This document shows, piece after piece, positions 1 through 10,971 of a stretch of DNA of 64,000 nucleotides; within the stretch, counting starts at the first letter, position 1, and each line of letters begins with the position of its first letter. Where the stretch lies: positions 1,817,609 through 1,881,608 of the forward strand of contig FJUW01000007.1 of assembly GCA_900074885.1 (NCBI GenBank). Direction: 5' to 3'. Source of the stretch: Rhynchosporium graminicola. Its lineage: Eukaryota; Ascomycota; Leotiomycetes; Helotiales; Ploettnerulaceae. Both the position numbers and the translations under genes were made by a program. Under the pieces are notes generated by a model that searched no databases, was not told the DNA's origin, and saw nothing but the letters and a program-made list of their open reading frames with translations.

Positions 1-1
1 C

Positions 2-3000
2 CGCTCTTTCGTTGGTAGCAATCAATTAGTGGCTAGTGACGGCAACTTGTTGATGGAGATCACGGATATGCGGTGCTCATCGTATGAGGCTGCTGTCCCT
101 CTACGTGCCACCGAGCTTGCTAAACCTCAGCCTTATGGAAGCATGGTCTGGAAGCTTGATTTTGACTCTCTGGCAGAGACAACGGACCTGGATGTTGCAG
201 CGCTCATTGAGCTCGCAAATTTCAAGAACCCGGGGCTTCGAGTGCTAGAAATCGGTTCGGAGAACGCTCAGTCAATATTGAAAAAGACTGCTGATGTCAA
301 TCTGACATCGACCGAGAGCATCTCAGAACAGGCAGAGATCCTCAGTAAAGAGTTCAAAGACTTCAAGAACTTCAAGGTTGAGGTAATTGATCCTGCCCTT
401 GATCTTGGAAATCAATCGTTCAAAGAGGCTTCCTTCGACATCATCATCTCGTCAGCCCAAGACTTGGCAGGCTTGAGAAAGTTATTGGTGGTCGGCGGTC
501 GTCTCGTACTTCCAGAATCCAGCAGCGCTTTGTCTGAGGCGTTGAAAAGCGCGGGCTTCTCTGGTATCGACTTACAACTCAAGTCAGGAATTACTCTTAC
601 AACTGCAGTCGATTCTGCTGCGGACCACCGTTATGACGGTGACAGAGAAATCGGTCTTGTCTACAGACAAGACCCTCCAGCAATTCTCGCTGCTGTCAAA
701 AACGAACTTGAGGCCATAGGCTACCGAGTTGTCGTTTCCGCTTTGGAGTCCACGGAAAAGTTGTGCGAGCATATTGTGATGCTCGCCGATTTCGATGCTC
801 CTCTCCTGCCTTCAATAACAGAGCAAGAGTTTCTAGGCTTGCAGCGAGTCACCAATACCGCACGCACCATTCTGTGGGCAACCTCTGGAGGCTTATTGAA
901 AGGCAGAATTCCCGAGTTTGCGATGGCTTCTGGATTACTGAGAGTTCTCACTTCCGAGCAAAACTCTCTAAATGCCATAAGCATCGATTTCGACCTTACA
1001 AACACCTCTGTGGATGACATCGCCCGTATGATCTCCAGGAAAGGGCAACAACAGGTGGAGTATGTCCAGTCTACCGAGAATGAATATTACATCTCCGCAT
1101 CCGAAGTTTACATCAGTCGTCTTCAATCCAACACTGCCCTCAACTCGATCTATTCTGTTGATGAAACTGACGTTAGTGAAGCCGCTTTTGACTCCACGAA
1201 AGCCCTCACCGGGAAGATTCAGTCCGGAAAGATCGTGTTCGAGACTGTTGATCGTGTTGGCGGTGAACTTGGCCCGGAAGAGGTCGAGGTCAAAGTTTCC
1301 TTTACCGGATTAAACAAAGAGGATATATTGATTGTTTCTGGGGCGGACTATCCCACAACTTTCAGCCACGAGATTGGCGGAGTCGTTGAAAAGGTTGGTT
1401 TAAAAGTGAACCATCTCTTCCCTGGAGACCGTGTTGTTGGGTTCAGTTTCGACAAATTTGCCACATTCCAGCGGATTCGAGCAGATCTTCTGCAAAAACT
1501 CGAAACCAGCGAATCCCTATCGGAGCTTACCAGCTTACCAATGGGGATGGGAGCCGCTCTCCATGGCCTAAAGACACTTGCCGGTCTGCAGGCCGGGGAA
1601 AATGTCTTGATTCTCCAAGGTACTGGACTTGCTGGCGCCGCAGCAATACAAGTTACCAAGGCACTGGGCGGTACCCCCTTCGTTGTGGTTGATACTGAAG
1701 CTCAAGTAACATCTATTGCCTCGCAATTCAGTCTTGCAACCGAGAATGTACTACTCGCTACTGATATGTTACAGCTGAAGAAGAAACATGGCCGATTCGA
1801 CATTGATGTGATCTTCAGCGCCGGCTGGGTTAACGCAGGTCTTGCGAGGGAATCTTGGAGGCACATTGCTCCATTTGGTCGATTCGTTGATTGCGGACGC
1901 AAGAATGTTCTCTCGCGTAGTGCCCTGGACACCATCCCGATAGCTCGAGGAGCAAATTACATGGCATTCGACATGTTAGACCTCTACGCTTGGAAACCAG
2001 AAATTCTCTCCCGGTTACTAGCCTTGACTGTCGCTCTCTACCGCCAAAATACTATCATTCCCCCACAGCCTCTGGTCACCAAACATATCTCAGAGCTCAA
2101 TCAGTCTGTAAACTCATTCTCCGACGATTTCGAGACCGGAAAGGTTTTGATCTCGCATGAGACATCGGACAGGTTTGTGGATTTGATACCCTCGCGGCCG
2201 TCTTTAAAGTTCCGCTCGGATGCTACATATCTGCTTGCTGGCTGTCTTGGAGGCCTCGGACGATCCCTCACGGCTTGGATGATGAAGAAAGGGGCCCGGA
2301 ATTTTGTTTTCCTTTCTCGATCCGGAGCCGACTCAACCCAAGCTTCGATTCTTGTTGAAGGGCTCCGAGTAGCTGGTGCAGATGTGATAGTTGTGAGAGG
2401 AGATATTACCATCCAGAAAGATGTTGAAAGGGCCATCGAAAGTGCTCCAGCGAACTTCCCGATTCGGGGTGTTATCCAAGCCGCCATGGTTCTCAGAGTA
2501 AGTACCTTTGCATGTTTCTCGTTACATCGTGACTGACCATGAAATAGGATGGCTTGTTCCACAACATGTCATACGACAATTGGAGTACTTCAACAGGGCC
2601 CAAGGTTCAAGGAACAATGAATCTCCACGCCGCTCTGAAGGACATTCCACTGGATTTCTTTGTTATGACCAGCTCCGTGTCTGGAACTCTTGGTACACCA
2701 GGGCAGAGCAACTATGCTGCCGGTAATAGCTATCTGGACTCTCTCGCACGTCACCGTATCTTACACCAGAAGTCAGCCTCTTCTATCATTCTTCCAATGG
2801 TTCTTGGCGTTGGTGTGGTTGCAGAGAAGTCTGAGCTGGAGGAAGCATTGAAGAACCAAGGAATGTACGGAATCGATGATGAACATCTTGTCGACAGTTT
2901 AGAAGCTGGGATTTTGGAGCAGCAGCGAGGAGAGACAACAGACCACATGGTCGTCGGTCTTGATCCATCTCAGCTTCGAAAAGCTGTTGAGGAAGCCGGG

Positions 3001-3399
3001 GACTACGTCGAGAGTTTCTGGACCGCTGATCCACGGTTCAAGGCCCTGGTTAGAGCTATGGCTTCCGACAGCAATAGTGGGTCCGGTGCTGGTGCATCCC
3101 AGACTATTCTTGCAACCATCAAGGCGGAACATCGAGCAGAGGACGCTTTCGAACTTGTCAAGGGCTATTTCATCGAAAAGATGGGTCGTATTCTGATGCT
3201 TGGCGCGGAAGAATTTGAGGAAGATGGTCGGTCGGTGGCGAGCTATGGTATCGACAGCATGATCGGGGCCGAATTGAGGAACTGGATTTTCAAGGAGCTG
3301 GCTCTCGACATCCCCTTTCAGCAATTATTGGGTCCGGCATTGACTATCAACAAATTTGCCGAGCAGGTGTGCAATAATCTTGGAATCATGTTGGAGTGA
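2..3399 (+). CDS. Highly reducing polyketide synthase, C-terminal part (5' end outside window)
   Basis: This is the last 1,115 residues of an iterative type I polyketide synthase, which builds a reduced polyketide on an acyl carrier domain. Exons are 2-2497 and 2548-3399, with a 50-nt intron. The intron removal restores the KR sequence MVLRDGLFHNM. Visible in order: the end of the dehydratase region (1-40); a short methyltransferase-like stretch (about 50-230) with EIGSENAQ in place of the usual GxGxG-type SAM loop; a structural KR-like segment; an enoyl reductase (about 400-730, with ILQGTGLAGAAA as the nucleotide-binding loop); a ketoreductase with AGCLGGLGRSL plus SSVSG and NYAAGN carrying the catalytic Ser and Tyr; and an ACP with GIDSMIGAELRNW holding the phosphopantetheine Ser. 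The reading frame is open to the left edge, so KS, AT and most of DH lie upstream. The methyltransferase is probably inactive. The product is unknown. Confidence 0.93.
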
Positions 3400-4606
3400 A
3401 CGGGTTCTCATTGGAGGGTCGGTTTTATTTTCTTTGGGGCAGTCTTTGCAGTTGGAGTCTGTCTTGCTTACAAATATCATAACCAAATTACATATCCATA
3501 TCAAGATTTTTGCTCAAGTTTCTATGCTCACGAGAAGATTGTGGGGTATGCGCAACGTTTGATTAAGTAACCGCGCGTGGCAGGCTAAAGCAAAGCTATG
3601 GGAAGATAGTCGCGACTCTTATTCTCATGAGCCATTTCAACTCAAGTTGGCAATGAACAATGTCAAATGCTTCTACTTTCCCTCTCACTTTACACTCGCT
3701 CTACAACCTCTCAATGTAGGCAACTTTCTCCACTGTAAGCATTACCTCAATATGAATATCCAATGCACCCTATGAAGGCGTGATTTCGACTGATTACTTC
3801 TTTCTGTCGAGATCCGACGAAAACTCGACAGCATACATTCAAGCATTATATAACTAAGGATAACCTCAAGGTTTCGGGTATCTTCCCTGCTTGCGCTAAG
3901 CACGAACCATTAAGAGGGGAAAGTACATACGAAACTATATTAGAATTCTATCGATATCCTGGATAAACAATCATTATGGATTTCGTACAACGAGCTAGTC
4001 GGTGCGTAAGGAGCCAGCTAGCTTAACAAGGGCGCCTCGGGCATGATTGTGGTGCGCGGATTGCGTAAGGCTGCATAATTCGTTTTCTTCGGAGCTGAAA
4101 TGATTGCCATCCCTTAGCATCACCATTCTTCAGCGTCGAAAAGCTTCGCGTTGAAGCCAAATATCTCGTTGAATCGCTAATTTGCAGTGCGTTGCGATAC
4201 CAGAATGTCAGATCAGAGAAGTTTGAGGGCGTATCGAGATTGAAGAAATGGATTGGAAAGAAAAAAGGCGGATGAGATAGAGTTCCGTGAAGGTTCCGTC
4301 CCGCTGGAGGCTTCAACCTAGTCCCAAAGAAGACGATCTACTCCTGCATAATAGTGGATCTGGTATTCTACGCAGTAAGTCAATATGCCGCTCCCCTTTT
4401 TCCAACTTCGTAGAGGTTTATAAGTACTCTCCAGGTGGATAATAGCTTACTGGTCCCGAATATTGGGGAAGAACTTCGAAAGTACAGAAATATAATATCG
4501 CTTGTAAAAAAAAGTCAGTCATACATATCTGCAAATTCCACGGAATGCGTGGTGGCTGAACAAATCTGGAACATCGAATTCCCAAATCGGACGGAACGAC
4601 TCAGTC
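3400..4606. other. Intergenic region after the polyketide synthase
   Basis: About 1.2 kb between the synthase stop codon and the next start on the same strand. Only short unconvincing reading frames occur on either strand. It presumably holds the synthase 3' UTR and the promoter of the DUF5672 gene. I see no repeat or RNA gene. Confidence 0.6.
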
Positions 4607-5803
4607 ATGGCAGTCCTTACTTCCATGGATGAACGGCGGCGGCGATCGCGAAATATCGTATTTGGAGCTTTCATCCTTCTCGTGGTGATCTGGACAGTCA
4701 AGTTGGCATATCCCAAACATACAATTATCAGCCTCTACCAGAGCCACCGACAACCATACGCTCCCATATACTCAGATCTAGCGGACACAGAGGAGGAAGA
4801 TGAACCAGCAAAGAAAGAATCGCCGTGGAAATCGCGCCCATCTTCGAAAGAGGGAAGTCAGGGAACAGGTCTGCCAGAAACTGCCTTTAATGCCAGCGTT
4901 TCCAACAAAGCTGCCGTTATCGTCGAGGCCAGATTCCGCGCTGCCCTCATACCTCTCATCCTCCACTACAACAGCGTTCTCGGCCCCTCATGGCCAATCC
5001 TCATATACACAACTGCAGAGTCTGTCGGAATGTTTGCGACATCCGCAGCACTGGCACGATACATCAAGACAGGCACGATTCAAGTGCGCCTTCTTCCTCA
5101 GTCGACGCTCCTCCAAAATTCAGAATCAGTCAATAGGTTTATGACTGATACCTGGTTCTGGGAGGACCTGGCTCCGGTAGAGCATGTCCTGATCTTTCAG
5201 AGCGACAGCATGCTCTGCGCGAATGCTGCGAGGAGCGTAGATGATTTCTTCGAGTACGATATGATCGGTGCGCCAGTTTCGATCGATGCTGGAGTTGGAT
5301 ATAAAGGTGGCTTGAGCTTGAGGAAGAGGAGTACGATATTGCGAGTATTGGACGATTATGATTGGGAGAAGACGCCGAAGGATGGCGATAAATTCGAGGA
5401 CCAGTGGTTTTTCAATAGGTGAGCTGCGGGCCCCATATCTCGATGCGGGATTTAAGCCTCTGTTTATTGATACTGAAAGGCCTTGCTAACTTATGCAGGA
5501 TGGCGGACATCCAGGCTGAAGAGGCAGTGGAGGGCATTGAGCCTAAAGACGAGGGGGCAATAAATCTACCGACAGTCGAAATTACCAGAACTTTTAGCGT
5601 TGAATCAATCGACTACCCACATCCATTAGGTGTACGGCGAGTGCATAGGTGGCTGGATGACCAGAAGGCTAGCTTGGAGGAATGGTGTCCAGAGTACAAA
5701 CTTGTAAGTTTCATATCAAAATATTCCAAAGTCGTTGTAAAGTTCAATCTTGGATCTAACAAGCAAATAGTGTAGTGTGGATAGCATTGCGGAAAAAGAA
5801 TAG
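4607..5803 (+). CDS. DUF5672 glycosyltransferase-like type II membrane protein
   Basis: Exons 4607-5418, 5499-5703 and 5771-5803 give a 349-residue protein. A basic N terminus (DERRRRSR) precedes one hydrophobic segment at about 14-35, as in a Golgi type II membrane protein. The lumenal part carries features of the fungal DUF5672 family: AAVIVEARFRAALIPLILHY, then an acidic LIFQSDSMLCANAARSVDDF stretch (compare the DxD-type metal site of glycosyltransferases), the IGAPVS segment, EDQWFFNR, and FSVESIDYPHPLGVRRVHRW near the end. Both introns keep the frame and restore the family-like C terminus EYKLCSVD. A second Met six codons downstream (4625) is an alternative start. The family is uncharacterised, with a GT-A-like fold inferred. 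It sits next to a polyketide synthase, so a tailoring role is possible but unproven. Confidence 0.82.
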
Positions 5804-6834
5804 CCCTTCTTTGTGCCATTATATATTTTCTCAGGGGCTACATGGTGGGGAGGTTTATGGAGGATATAGGAGTTTTTAACGTGCTGCTCCTGGATCTCAC
5901 GGCGTCAGTTGTATGAATTATACCATGCCTTCGCGGCAGAATGAGTGCGACGGGGTTCAATGGTTCATTTGTACAGGCTAGCCTAAGGACGGGTGTTTGA
6001 TGTTTTTTTCCCCCTACGATCTAGAATTTTTCCAAAGCAAATGGAAAAGAATTTGCTACGTTCGCTCCAGGAGTATCGTGTCCAATTCGGAGGAGAAAGT
6101 CACCAACAACCTGGTGATAATCGTCGGATGAAGTGGGCATATATATACACTGGACAAATCACGCTGCACATCGTATCTCCATGCGTAAATCTCAGACTAC
6201 CCACATAGAACGACAAGAACCGCATCATGCATCATCTACTTATACCTACCGAGGCTACGAGTACACCGACATGCAAAACGAACCTCAATATCAATGATGC
6301 TGGTCATATTTTGACTTTAACTATTCCCAAATCCAGCATCCACATGTCTCCCTTTCTATCGCTCAACAAGGCACCGAAACCCTTCGGAGGCACGGCTTTT
6401 CAGCTTTTGGGCTGGAAGTCACGAAAAGTCCCTGACGTGACCTTCGCTGACTTTTTGTGCAACAGCATCGGCTCAACTCACGATCCAGGACACTCAACTT
6501 CTACGCTCTATACGGACGTAATGGGTTCAAAAGAGCCTCGAAGTACCCAACGGAGCAACTTCAAGTTCAATCTATTTCCACAATGTATTCGGCCGATAGC
6601 CACCGAATATGCTAGAATTGTTCTTTCATCGTGACACTCGACCTCGAAAACCCACCGAAAAGGATCAAACTATATAGGATAAGGATCGGCCAGTTTTCCT
6701 TCCAATTCTGCTTCCTCTTGTATCCTGAATATCTTTCAAAGTTTCTCGGTGCGAAAGTTTCTACGCCGCAAAAGATTTCATGGTTGGTTGTTGACGACGA
6801 TTCCTTCCTGATCCTACGAGATAATTACACAATC
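5804..6834. other. Upstream region of the MFS exporter gene
   Basis: About 1 kb between the DUF5672 gene and the MFS start. The MFS frame stays open for about 200 nt upstream of the chosen ATG, and another open frame covers 6227-6634. The encoded residues do not look like MFS sequence, so I treat this as promoter and 5' UTR. A gatataggag/atatatac AT-rich stretch lies at 5858-6150. Confidence 0.4.
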
Positions 6835-8745
6835 ATGTCAACTCGACACGGCACGGCAATGTCAAGTCAACATGGCTCGATCCATGACGGTGCAGCAGAA
6901 TTCTGTTGCTCTCTTCATTACTCTCCTGAAGCAAGGAGGAGTATTCAGACCCGAAGTAGAGAAAATGTTGCATCACTGGCATCGTCAAAGACATGCTGCT
7001 GTACCCTTCATCACTCCCCACTCCCTAAGCCTCTCTTCGCAAATGATACTACATCTGTCACCTCTCAAGATACAAGCAAGCCTCTACCGTTAATTCCCTC
7101 TGGGGAGACGGCAGAGGAAGGTGGAAAGAAAGACTGGCGCTTTTGGATGATCTTCGTCTCTGTCTGCGTCACCACTCTCCTGGTCGCTATCGACCTCTCT
7201 ATCGTGTCTACAGCTCTACCAACCATAGCCCAGGATCTCAATGCCAATGAACTCTACGTATGGGTCGCGAATGCATATGTCCTTGCCTCTACTGCAGTCC
7301 AGCCGCTCTTCGGTCAAGCTGCCAATATTTTTGGACGAAGATCCTTGACTATCGCTTCCGTGTTATTGTTTATGCTCGGCTCGGGACTTGCTGGTGGCGC
7401 AACGAATATTGGAATGATCATTGCTGCGAGAACTATTCAAGGTGTTGGCGGCGGTGGTATCATCACTTTAGGAGAGATAATCATCTGTGATTTGCTTCCA
7501 TTGAGGGAGAGAGGTCAATACACTGGACTTCTGGCAGGGACCTACGCCATCGGCACAATCATTGGCCGTAAGTCTCACTACCTTTCTGGCAATAGTTACT
7601 AAAAAGTGCCAGCTGTTCTTGGAGGTATCTTTACGCAACATGTCACTTGGCGGTGGATATTCTATATCAATCTACCTATCGCCGGCGTCGCACTTATGTT
7701 CATTGTACCCTTCCTCAACCTGAAATACCGCAGGGTGGGTACTGTTTGGGACAGAACGAAGCGAGTCGACTGGCTTGGTAATTTTGTGCTTATTGGTGCG
7801 GTTACCTCAATTCTTCTGGCCCTCGCATGGGGAGGAACCAAATACTCCTGGAGCTCCTGGCACATACTCCTTCCCATGGTCATTGGCTTCCTCGGCATCG
7901 GAGGCTTTGCCATCATTCAAGTCTCAGGCTATGTCGATGAACCCACCATGCCACCTCGATTGTTCTCCAACCGCACTTCAGTCTCCATCTTCGTCATGGC
8001 ATTCGTACACGGTGTTCTTCTCCTCTATGTAACCTATCTTCTTCCGGTATATTTCCAAGCTGTAAAAAAAGCCTCTCCAACTCGAGCAGGGGTCGAACTC
8101 TTCCCAACCGCTACGACCATTGCACCAGCTGCCGCAATTTCAGGCATCATCATCACCATCACTGGCCGCTACCGTATCTTCCATTATCTAGGTTTCATAC
8201 TTATGTCAACTGGCTGCGGACTATTTGCCCTCCTCGACGAAGACTCTTCCGTAGCAGCTTGGGTCGGATATCAAGTCCTCTTCGGTCTCGGAAATGGCAT
8301 GGTATACAATTCCATGATCCCACCCCTCCTCGCCTCTCTCCCACCTAGCGAAGTCGCAACCGCAACCGCAACTTGGACATTCATGCGCTCCTTCGGATCA
8401 ATCTGGGGTATCGCCATTCCTAGCGCGATATTCAATGACAGAGTCAACCAGCTCGTCAAAGAGCGTCTTGCCAACGCACCAGCAATCGCAGCGCAACTTG
8501 TCAATGGCAAGGCTTACGAACGTGCTACAGCTTCTTTCATAGCATCCCTAGGAGCGGATGTTCGGCCCATCGTGGTCGGTATTTACGTTGATGCTTTGAA
8601 GATTATTTGGTATGCTAGTATCGCTTTTGCGGTTATTGGACTGCCAGTCTGCTTCTTTGTCAGGAGTCTTGATCTGACGAGTACTCTGGAGACGGAATTT
8701 GGTATGCAGGAAAAGAAGATAGAGGGGAGGAGGAGTCCTGCATAA
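6835..8745 (+). CDS. MFS multidrug exporter, DHA2 (14-TM) type
   Basis: Exons 6835-7567 and 7613-8745 give 621 residues. The 45-nt intron restores the segment AIGTIIGPVLGGIF. A long hydrophilic N terminus rich in His, Cys and Ser (about 100 residues) precedes the first membrane helix (WRFWMIFVSVCVTTLLVAID). Family signatures are STALPTIAQDL after helix 1, WVANAYVLASTAVQPLFGQ, FGRRSL in the first cytoplasmic loop, and GVGGGGIITLGEIIICDLLP (motif C-like, antiporter side). The number of helices fits drug:H+ antiporter family 2, which exports toxins or the cell's own metabolites across the plasma membrane. It lies about 3.4 kb from the polyketide synthase, so self-protection or product export is a reasonable inference. 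The start at 6835 was chosen because residues upstream in the same frame look non-coding. Confidence 0.88.
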
Positions 8746-9299
8746 GCGTCCGCTTTGTCAGCTCTTACTGAGTAATGGCTTCGGTGATATGGCAGCGCGG
8801 AATGTTGGAACAGTGTTGTGAACGGAGCCAAAGCGAAGAGAAATTCGAGGGGATTGGAGTAACTGAGTCAGAAGCGTCAGTATCCGCATTGCATTTCACC
8901 GGAATTAGATTGATTGATTGATTCACGATGGCGTTCCGGGAAGCGAGTCGTTTTGCTATAGCACTGGACTACCGCAATTTTTACCCCAAGTTGGCAGAGC
9001 AGGGCTCGGCTGTGATTTTGGGTGTGACAAAATTCTGGGTCTCTTCGAAAATTAGGTAAAAAATTCGGCGTAAATCATATTCTTCTACAAATTATTGCCT
9101 CAGAACAGGCGTTATTTTTACGAATTTTTGTTCGGAAATCTTGAGAACTTTTCACTCGTTGGGCCCGAGCTCTGAAGTCCGGCATGACTCCACTTTCGTC
9201 ACGCTCAACGCTGACTCTTGCGTTTGGTGCTCTCCAAAAAAATGTGCTTTACATAAAGAACAGGAAATTCGTCAAAGCCGTTGTCGCAGCCCATCTCAT
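8746..9299. other. Convergent 3' region between MFS and MATE genes
   Basis: About 550 bp separate the ends of two genes that face each other. It is AT-rich around 9000-9130 (aattttt/aaaattc runs), consistent with two 3' UTRs. No gene was seen. Confidence 0.6.
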
Positions 9300-10971
9300 C
9301 TAAGTCCCACCAGTTATGCCACTGCTCTCTCCAGCCTCGACTCTCTCACAATCATCCATCCTGCTGAATGCATTTTCGACCTGCTTTTCCCAATCACTCC
9401 ACGCCACGATAAGCCACTCAATACCACCGACAAGATAGAGCGCAATACACTGGCCAACCCATAAGCCGGACAACCCCCATCCATGAAATGCAAGCCAAAT
9501 ACCTAAGGGTAGTGCACCCATATAGTAACTCACGATATTCACCGCGGCGCCAATATGCTGTCGTCCCATACCCCTCAAGCTTCCACCACAACTTCCATTC
9601 AGGCCATCCGCGATCTGGAAGAGCGCTACGTAAGGCATCACATCGGCAGTGAGCTTGATGACAGCTAAATCATCATTGAATATCTTCGCGTAGAAGTTCT
9701 TGACGGACATCAAGACGATCAGAACCAGCAGGCCCATGAGCATGCTCAACCAAGCCGCGACATTAGCCGCTCTCGCGGCACCTTTCGCGTTGCGTGCGCC
9801 AAGGAGATTCCCAACTCTCGCAGAAGCAGCAACGCCGATACCGAAAGGAATGGTGTTCATGACTTGATCGGTGGTCATGATAACGCTTTGTGCGGCGAGG
9901 GAAATCGTGCCTAGTCGACCAGCTGCTAATGCAACGATCTCAAATGCCCACCATTCGGTCCCGACATGGACTACGCCCAGGATGGCGAGACGTGCAAACG
10001 TCGACATGTTGGAAAGACAGGCGCGGGACCAGCCGCCCCAGCAATGTGAGCCGGCGACGAAGCGGGCGTAGAGAACGAGGAGGATGAAGGAGAGCCAGTA
10101 GGATATTCCGGTTGCGATAGGGGCGCCGAGGAGGCCCATTTTGAAGGTGTAGACGAAAAGGTAGTTGAGTCCTGCGTTCAAGGGGGAGGTGAAGAGGAGG
10201 ACGTAGGTTCCTGGACGCATGATTTCTGGATTTTGTCAATATGAAGAGTTGCGAGGACTTCAGCGCCTAAAGTAACGTGAAACGACAGGAGGTCGACTGA
10301 CCTTGTGCCTGCAAATACTTCTTCATCGACTCAAAATACACATACCCCAATCCTCCTGGAATTAAAGCCGTAAGGAACTTCGCGCTGTCAACGCATATGT
10401 ACTCTTCTTGACCCAATGCTCTAAACACGGGTGCTGAACAGGCCCATAGAACAGCAACTGGAACGTAGAAAGCTGTCAACACTATGAAAGATCTTTGCAA
10501 TAGAACACCTAAATCATGAGGATTCTTGCTTCCTGTAAAAGATGACGAAGCCAATGTATCCAAAGCAGTCGTTCCGCCCAACGCAATTAACCAAGCCGTG
10601 CTCATGGCGAACATATAACTGAAAGCTGCAGTAGCTAGAGCTTCAGGGCTTAATCTTCCAACTATCAATACTGAGAATGTTTGTAGTGAGTTCTGTAGTG
10701 TGTATGCAAGAATAACTGGTACAGAACCACGCAACAGAATGAGAAATTCTGTGAGCCATTGTTTGGTGGCGGAATCGTTCTTATCGATTTCGTATGTTGA
10801 TCCTTCGGACGACTGGAATATGGGCGCTCTATTTGCATCTGGTTCTGTGTCTTTTGGAAGAAGTGATGTCTGCTCATTTGGCGGGGTAGGAGGGGCAATT
10901 GGCATTGATGATTGCGATTTTGGGCGGAGGAAGTAGGAGAGCCAAGACCTGGAGTCATTTCGGTCGGCCAT
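9300..10971 (-). CDS. MATE family multidrug/toxin exporter
   Basis: Exons on the minus strand are 10971-10302 and 10225-9300, giving 531 residues. The intron (about 76 nt) joins KKYLQAQ to EIMRPGTYVLLFTSPLNAGLNY. An 80-90 residue hydrophilic N terminus, with NEQTSLLPKD as a vacuolar dileucine-like motif, precedes a 12-helix core. Matches to the family include SLQTFSVLIVGRLSPEALA in helix 1-2, GGTTALDTLASSSFTGSKN, the central YLQAQ, VHVGTEWWAFEIVALAAG, and SARVGNLLGARNAKGA in the second half. MATE proteins exchange H+ or Na+ for organic cations or metabolites; fungal relatives include Erc1 and Ycr023-type proteins at the vacuole. It neighbours the MFS exporter and polyketide synthase, so a role in metabolite compartmentation is an inference. 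Confidence 0.9.

Noticed and set aside
6227..6634. Open frame of 135 codons upstream of the MFS gene
   Set aside because: No recognisable protein features, and it overlaps the probable promoter and leader of the exporter.
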